DNA of 64,000 nt from a bacterium (lineage in GTDB: Bacteria > Desulfobacterota > DSWW01): assembly GCA_028277985.1 (NCBI GenBank), contig JANQFG010000179.1, positions 16,495 through 80,494 of the forward strand, in the 5' to 3' direction. Positions 60,213-64,000 of this stretch are shown here, one piece after another (position 1 is the stretch's first letter; every line of letters begins with the position of its first letter). The notes under the pieces were generated by a model, which was not told where the DNA came from, searched no databases, and saw only the letters and a list, made by a program, of their open reading frames with translations. The translations under genes and the position numbers were made by a program.

Positions 60213-61622
60213 ATGGGAAACGACAAGGCAATCGAGAAGTACGATTACTTCCGACGCGTGGATGCCATATGCGACCTCATTACAGGCGTGCTGGCCACCG
60301 GCGCCCAGACGCCAGAGGAACTGGGTGAGCACCTTCCCGGTCTTCTACAGATGGTGCCCGAATACCACGCCTCCCTCGTACCAAAGGTCTACCCGGACCT
60401 TGTCGAGGCACTTCTGACGCCGAAGAACAGGAACATCGGTACGTTTATCCTGGCCTTAAAGGAGTACCTGACCGACCTCACCAACCACATGGACGAGGGA
60501 CGGCCCCTCGTCAGCTTCTTCCCCTTCTGCGGACCCGAGATCTTCCTCAGTATGGGGCTGGTCCCCCTCAATTCCGAGGTGATTCCCTTTTTGATCGCCG
60601 TCGCCCTCACGGACGGCGTCGTGTCCGAGCTGGACGAGGCGGAGCGAGATGGTTTGCCGGGACACGTGTGCGGGTTTCAGAAGGTGCCTCTGAAGGCGAT
60701 CGAGAATGGCCTTCTTCCCAACCCGGACCTCTTCATCACCAACACAGCACCCTGTGACAGCAGCAACATCATGTATCAGCTCATCAAGAAACGGCTGAAC
60801 GTCCCGGTCGTGATGGTGGATTCCCCGTACTACAACAACACCAAGGCCTTCAAGTACTATCTGGAAGAATTCAAAAGGATGATCGAGAAGCTGGAAGAGG
60901 CCACCGGCTCAACCCTGGACGAAGACCGGCTCCGAAGGCACGTGGAGATGGGAAACGAAACCCTCAAATACCTCTACGGGCTCCAGGAATTGCGAAGGCA
61001 TGTCCCTTGCCCTGATCCGGGGATGCACCGAGTTCTCGACACGCTCGCGGTGATGATGGCAGGGGCGAACGAGAAGCTCATCGACTACATGCGGATCTGT
61101 TACGAAGAGGCGAAGGAAAGGGTTGAACAGGGGACCACCTTCCTGCCGGAGGGCAAGAAAGAAATCAGGACCCTGTGGAGCTACTCCCATCTGCCGAATA
61201 TGCTCTCCCTGCCGAGCTGGCTCGAGGACGAATTCGGCAGCACGTACCTGGAGTGCTCCCTGAGCGCCCTCCCCGCAGAGAATGTGGGATATGTGGACAC
61301 CGGAAACGTGGAGTCCATGATCGAGGGGCTCGCATGGCGCTCCTTCAACTTTCCCATGCATCGAAACGTCATGGGGCACACCGACATCCACAAGAACGAC
61401 ATGTTGACCGTAGCACGGGCGTACCAGGCCCAGGCAGCGCTTTTCGGAGGGAATCAGACCTGCAAGTACGCCTGGACGCTGCCAAAGATCATGAGCGACG
61501 TCCTGGAGGAGGAACTCGGCATTCCGAGCATCACCTACGAGGTCGACTATATGGACGCTCGATTTGCCCCACATGCCTCGATAAGGACCATACTGACGGA
61601 GTTTTTCCAGACTTTGATGTAA
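60213..61622 (+). CDS. 2-hydroxyacyl-CoA dehydratase / benzoyl-CoA reductase-like subunit, larger
   Basis: 469 residues, same superfamily as its neighbour. Visible family patterns are FFPFCGPEIFLSMGLVPLNS, NTAPCDSSNIMYQLIKKRLN, and the C-terminal GGNQTCKYAWTLPKIMSDVL / GIPSITYEVDYMDARFAP. Cys residues near 100, 180 and 415 may bind the cluster. Size is near HgdA (about 477), longer than BcrB (about 440). It starts 20 bases after the smaller subunit, with GAGGAG upstream of ATG 60213. Together they would be a heterodimeric catalytic module. Confidence 0.86.
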   Translation: MGNDKAIEKYDYFRRVDAICDLITGVLATGAQTPEELGEHLPGLLQMVPEYHASLVPKVYPDLVEALLTPKNRNIGTFILALKEYLTDLTNHMDEGRPLVSFFPFCGPEIFLSMGLVPLNSEVIPFLIAVALTDGVVSELDEAERDGLPGHVCGFQKVPLKAIENGLLPNPDLFITNTAPCDSSNIMYQLIKKRLNVPVVMVDSPYYNNTKAFKYYLEEFKRMIEKLEEATGSTLDEDRLRRHVEMGNETLKYLYGLQELRRHVPCPDPGMHRVLDTLAVMMAGANEKLIDYMRICYEEAKERVEQGTTFLPEGKKEIRTLWSYSHLPNMLSLPSWLEDEFGSTYLECSLSALPAENVGYVDTGNVESMIEGLAWRSFNFPMHRNVMGHTDIHKNDMLTVARAYQAQAALFGGNQTCKYAWTLPKIMSDVLEEELGIPSITYEVDYMDARFAPHASIRTILTEFFQTLM

Positions 61623-61680
61623 GAGCGGGAGCAAGGAGTCAGATGACGAGCAACCCGCCAACAGCATGGAAAGGGCCACC

Positions 61681-62463
61681 ATGATTCTGGGATGTGATAT
61701 TGGGACGGGTTTCACCAAGGCGGTTGTGCTTGAGGACGGGAAATTCCTCTGCGGAACGCGGGTTGAGACACAGGCAAGACCGAACAGGGCCATGGAACAG
61801 GCCGTGGAACGAATCACGGCTGAGAAGGGTTTCAAGGCGGACGATTTCGATGACATCGTGGTCACGGGCTGGGGGCAGGGTAAGGTTTCGGCAAAGCACG
61901 AGACGTACAAAACGGCGGCCACGATCAACTGTCTTGCCAAGGCGGCCGTGTGGACGGACTCCTCCTGCAGGTCCGTACTCTGTCTGGGCACGCAACAGAG
62001 CCTCGCTTTGTCCGTGAATGATAGGGGAAAGGTGCTTCGGTACATGATGAACGACAAATGCGCCTCGGGAGCCGGTATGTTTCTGGAGGTCATCCTCCAG
62101 GCACTCGGATGTTCGGTGGAAGAGTGCGGAGAAATCGCCGGTTCCGCCGACAAGAAGCTTGCCATGAGCAGCCAGTGCGCCGTCTTTGCCGAAAGCGAGG
62201 TAGTGAGCCTGATCAATGATGGAGAATCCGTGGCGAACATCGTTGCTGCGATCCTGGAATCTCTGTCGAAGAACATCGCCTCTCTCTGCAAGAAGATCAA
62301 CGCAAAAGACACGCTCGTACTCGGTGGAGGTCTGGCAAACAACCAAAGGATCCTGGAACTGCTCGAAGGGGGCCTCCGAATGAAGGCGCACGTCTTCCAG
62401 CCGGAACCGGATTTCATCGCTGCTGTGGGTGCTGCGCTCAGCGCCAATGGAGGTGCTAAATGA
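61681..62463 (+). CDS. ATPase activator subunit 1 (HgdC/BcrA-D type) with degenerate motif
   Basis: 260 residues, ASKHA-fold Fe-S ATPase. Phosphate loop 1 is GCDIGTGFTKAVVLE. The cluster cysteines are C127 in MMNDKCASGAGMF and C166 in MSSQCAVFAESEV, matching the two-Cys motifs of HgdC. Phosphate loop 2, usually GGQD, reads LGTQQSLAL, so hydrolysis may be altered. I chose ATG 61681 because GAAAGG lies six bases before; ATG 61666 is an alternative. Overlaps the next gene by four bases (ATGA). Archerase-type activators drive an electron into the dehydratase or reductase by ATP hydrolysis. Confidence 0.88.
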   Translation: MILGCDIGTGFTKAVVLEDGKFLCGTRVETQARPNRAMEQAVERITAEKGFKADDFDDIVVTGWGQGKVSAKHETYKTAATINCLAKAAVWTDSSCRSVLCLGTQQSLALSVNDRGKVLRYMMNDKCASGAGMFLEVILQALGCSVEECGEIAGSADKKLAMSSQCAVFAESEVVSLINDGESVANIVAAILESLSKNIASLCKKINAKDTLVLGGGLANNQRILELLEGGLRMKAHVFQPEPDFIAAVGAALSANGGAK

Positions 62464-63263
62464 TCTTTGCAGGAGTCGACGTAGGATCCATGAGCGCTGA
62501 GGCAGTGCTACTCAAGGATGATGAGATGATCGCATCCTCGATCATTGTTGTGAAACCGAATCCCGTGGACTCTGCGACCACGGTCATGGACACGGTGCTG
62601 GAGGAGGCGAACCTCCGGCTCAAGGATATCACTTTCTGCGTGAGTACAGGATACGGCCGCGAACGGATCCCTTTTGCCCAGCACAACATCTCCGAGATCT
62701 CCTGTCACGGGAAGGGCGCCCGCTGGGCGAACCCCCGCGTGCACACGATCATCGACGTGGGCGGACAGGACTGCAAGGCAATTCGTGTCGACGAGGCAGG
62801 CGATCTCAAGGATTTCGTCATGAACGATAAGTGCGCAGCCGGAACAGGGAGGTTCCTGGAAGGCATTGCCAAGACCTTTGGCGTCCCTGTCTCGGAGCTT
62901 GGCCAGATGGCCCTCGAAGGCGACGATCCTGTCCCCATCAGCAGCATCTGCACGGTCTTCACCCAGTTCGACGTCATGGTCCACCTGGGCGAAGGGCAAT
63001 CGATGCAGAACGTGGCGCTCGGAGTCGCCGAAACCCTCGCAACCAGGGTCAACCGGCTCGTTGCAAAGGTGGGCATCGAGGATGAAGTATGCGTTACCGG
63101 TGGTGTGGCGAAGAACGCGGCCGTGGTGAAGGCCCTCGAAAGGGTGATCGGTAGACAGGTCTGCGATCTCGGAGTGGATCCACAGATCGTCGGCGCCCTC
63201 GGGGCCGCCCTTTTCGCCAAGGAGCGCTACTCGAAACTGAGCCCCGAAGAGGACGCCGCATAG
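62460..63263 (+). CDS. ATPase activator subunit 2 (HgdC/BcrA-D type)
   Basis: 267-residue partner of the preceding ATPase. Phosphate loop 1 GVDVGSMSAEAVLLK, intact loop 2 IDVGGQDCKAI, cluster cysteines C125 in FVMNDKCAAGTGRFLE and C164 in ISSICTVFTQ. The second motif has FTQFDV where activators often have FAESEV. Two unlike ATPases in one operon match the heterodimeric BcrAD of ATP-dependent benzoyl-CoA reductases, while HgdC activators are homodimers; the small size is HgdC-like. A Fe-S protein gene follows after 122 bases. Confidence 0.9.
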   Translation: MIFAGVDVGSMSAEAVLLKDDEMIASSIIVVKPNPVDSATTVMDTVLEEANLRLKDITFCVSTGYGRERIPFAQHNISEISCHGKGARWANPRVHTIIDVGGQDCKAIRVDEAGDLKDFVMNDKCAAGTGRFLEGIAKTFGVPVSELGQMALEGDDPVPISSICTVFTQFDVMVHLGEGQSMQNVALGVAETLATRVNRLVAKVGIEDEVCVTGGVAKNAAVVKALERVIGRQVCDLGVDPQIVGALGAALFAKERYSKLSPEEDAA

Positions 63264-63264
63264 A

Positions 63265-63334
63265 CAGGGGTCAGGGATCGGGGATCAGGGGTCAGGCCCC
63301 GCGACCCTGGTCCCCACATCTGCTTCAGGGGTCA
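63265..63334 (+). repeat. CAGGGGTCAGG direct repeats
   Basis: CAGGGGTCAGG occurs at 63265-63275 and 63286-63296, and CAGGGGTCA at 63326-63334. The sequence GGGGTCAAACCTACACATTTG that follows resembles REP-type termini seen near RAYT transposase genes, but no transposase is seen here. It lies in the leader of the Fe-S gene. Confidence 0.6.
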
Positions 63335-63385
63335 AACCTACACATTTGACAAACTCACGCACAGCAATTCCACGAGGAGAGAACA

Positions 63386-64000
63386 ATGTCTCAGCAAGGA
63401 ATCTATGAGAGTCTGATAAGCTGGCTGAAACAATCTTTGTTCACCCTTCCGGATGCGGAAGAACTCCTGCCCATGATCAAGGCGACCTATACGCCTGAAG
63501 AGGCCTCTCTATTGACAGGGATGCCTCTTCACGGTATGCCCTCTGCGGGGAAGAGTCTCGAAGAACTAGCAGAGACGAAGAAGATGGACCCGGCTGAGTT
63601 GATGCCTCGGATGGAGGCGATGGCCAAGAAAGGTCTCGTTTTCCGAATCGTCGAGAGCGACACCGTCTGCTACAGCTTGAACGACGCTTTCTTTGTTGAT
63701 TTTCGCAGCACATGGTGGCCCGGGAGTACGGACGAGCGTGCCAAGGAGATCGCGCCCTGGGTGAATCGATACTACTACCACGGCGGTTTTGAGCAATGGC
63801 GACACGTCCGTAACAAGGGTCTCCGAACGTTGCCTATCGAGGGAACCATCGAGGATGATCGGGCGATTCAGCCATACGAAGAAGTGGTCAAGGTGCTCGA
63901 TCAGCACGATTATTTCAGCGTCTCGGTCTGTCCCTGCAGGCACCGCAAGAAGCTCGACCCGGATTTTGAGGATTCTACCTATCCTATGGAGGTCTGCCTT
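63386..64000 (+). CDS. Fe-S protein with winged-helix N-terminus (cut by the window end)
   Basis: Starts ATG 63386 with GAGGAGA upstream and stays open for 205 codons to the window edge. The N-terminal region looks like a small winged helix (KSLEELAETKKMDPAELMPR, MEAMAKKGLVFRIVESDTVC). Near the cut, VSVCPCRHRKKLDPDFED...MEVC has the CxCR...C pattern also found in the 4Fe-4S protein at 47761, so ferredoxin motifs are expected beyond the window. It probably transfers electrons to the radical cluster. Only the visible half can be judged. Confidence 0.75.
   Translation, partial: MSQQGIYESLISWLKQSLFTLPDAEELLPMIKATYTPEEASLLTGMPLHGMPSAGKSLEELAETKKMDPAELMPRMEAMAKKGLVFRIVESDTVCYSLNDAFFVDFRSTWWPGSTDERAKEIAPWVNRYYYHGGFEQWRHVRNKGLRTLPIEGTIEDDRAIQPYEEVVKVLDQHDYFSVSVCPCRHRKKLDPDFEDSTYPMEVCL

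Noticed and set aside
59020..63263. Naming the cluster bcrCBAD outright
   Set aside because: Subunit sizes are closer to HgdAB/HgdC and one ATPase motif is degenerate, so the gene symbols would claim more than the sequence shows.

Overview
The window looks like a piece of a strictly anaerobic, GC-rich bacterial chromosome, most likely a deltaproteobacterium (Desulfobacterota) of the fatty-acid or aromatic-acid degrading type. The reasons are the yebC-ruvC-ruvA-ruvB block, many CoA-dependent catabolic genes, electron-transfer flavoproteins, ferredoxin-type proteins, DUF362 and DUF2148 redox proteins, and a 2-hydroxyacyl-CoA dehydratase / benzoyl-CoA reductase-type radical enzyme cluster. The taxonomic call is inference; there is no rRNA gene.

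Layout. 1-4.3 kb: two hydantoinase / acetone-carboxylase-type subunits. 4.4-13 kb: housekeeping genes (yebC, ruvCAB, a metal-dependent hydrolase, meaB, a LUD protein, one elongator tRNA-Met with its terminator, RNA 3'-phosphate cyclase, CCA-adding enzyme). 13-16.2 kb: DUF362 protein and two coupled DUF2148 ferredoxin-like proteins. 16.7-21.7 kb: acyl-CoA dehydrogenase, SDR, an unrecognised Cys-containing protein and an ETF pair. 22-28.8 kb (minus strand): MMPL/RND transporter with a YCF48 beta-propeller partner, phenylacetate-CoA-ligase-like enzyme, SCP-x-type thiolase and an NTF2-like protein. 29-42.6 kb (plus strand): a soluble two-component pair, then nitroreductase, ferredoxin, acetoacetate-decarboxylase-like protein, two TIGR04076-like proteins, hydrolase, SRPBCC protein, enoyl-CoA hydratase, DUF1329 protein, acyl-CoA ligase, a second acyl-CoA dehydrogenase and a BKACE enzyme. 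42.8-53.5 kb: long-chain acyl-CoA ligase, two FadR-type GntR regulators with visible operators, a CooC-type ATPase, a GMC oxidoreductase plus Fe-S protein, DUF1302 outer-membrane protein, XRE-cupin regulator and a canonical acyl-CoA dehydrogenase. 53.5-58.9 kb: two SCP2-like proteins, two phytoene-desaturase-like flavoenzymes and an SDR. 59-64 kb: a four-gene 2-hydroxyacyl-CoA dehydratase / benzoyl-CoA reductase-like cluster with two different ATPase activators, and a truncated Fe-S protein at the edge.

How the genes may work together (inference). The whole 16-64 kb stretch reads as a catabolic island for a hydrophobic or alicyclic/aromatic carboxylic acid. Envelope proteins (DUF1302 barrel, DUF1329 periplasmic carrier, YCF48 propeller, MMPL pump) would move the substrate. 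Three CoA ligases would activate it. Dehydrogenases feeding ETF, a hydratase, SDRs, thiolase and BKACE would do beta-oxidation-like steps. The radical reductase/dehydratase would do the difficult reduction or elimination. Two features deserve most attention: the paired ATPase activators, one with a degenerate nucleotide-binding motif, and two acyl-CoA dehydrogenases whose catalytic Glu is replaced by Asp.

Intergenic spaces carry several kinds of short repeats: GACGAG-type simple sequence at two loci, five TCGCCAC heptamers, a CGGGCA hexamer tract, a long palindromic extragenic element and a CAGGGGTCAGG repeat. No CRISPR array, rRNA, insertion sequence with transposase, or integrase gene was seen.
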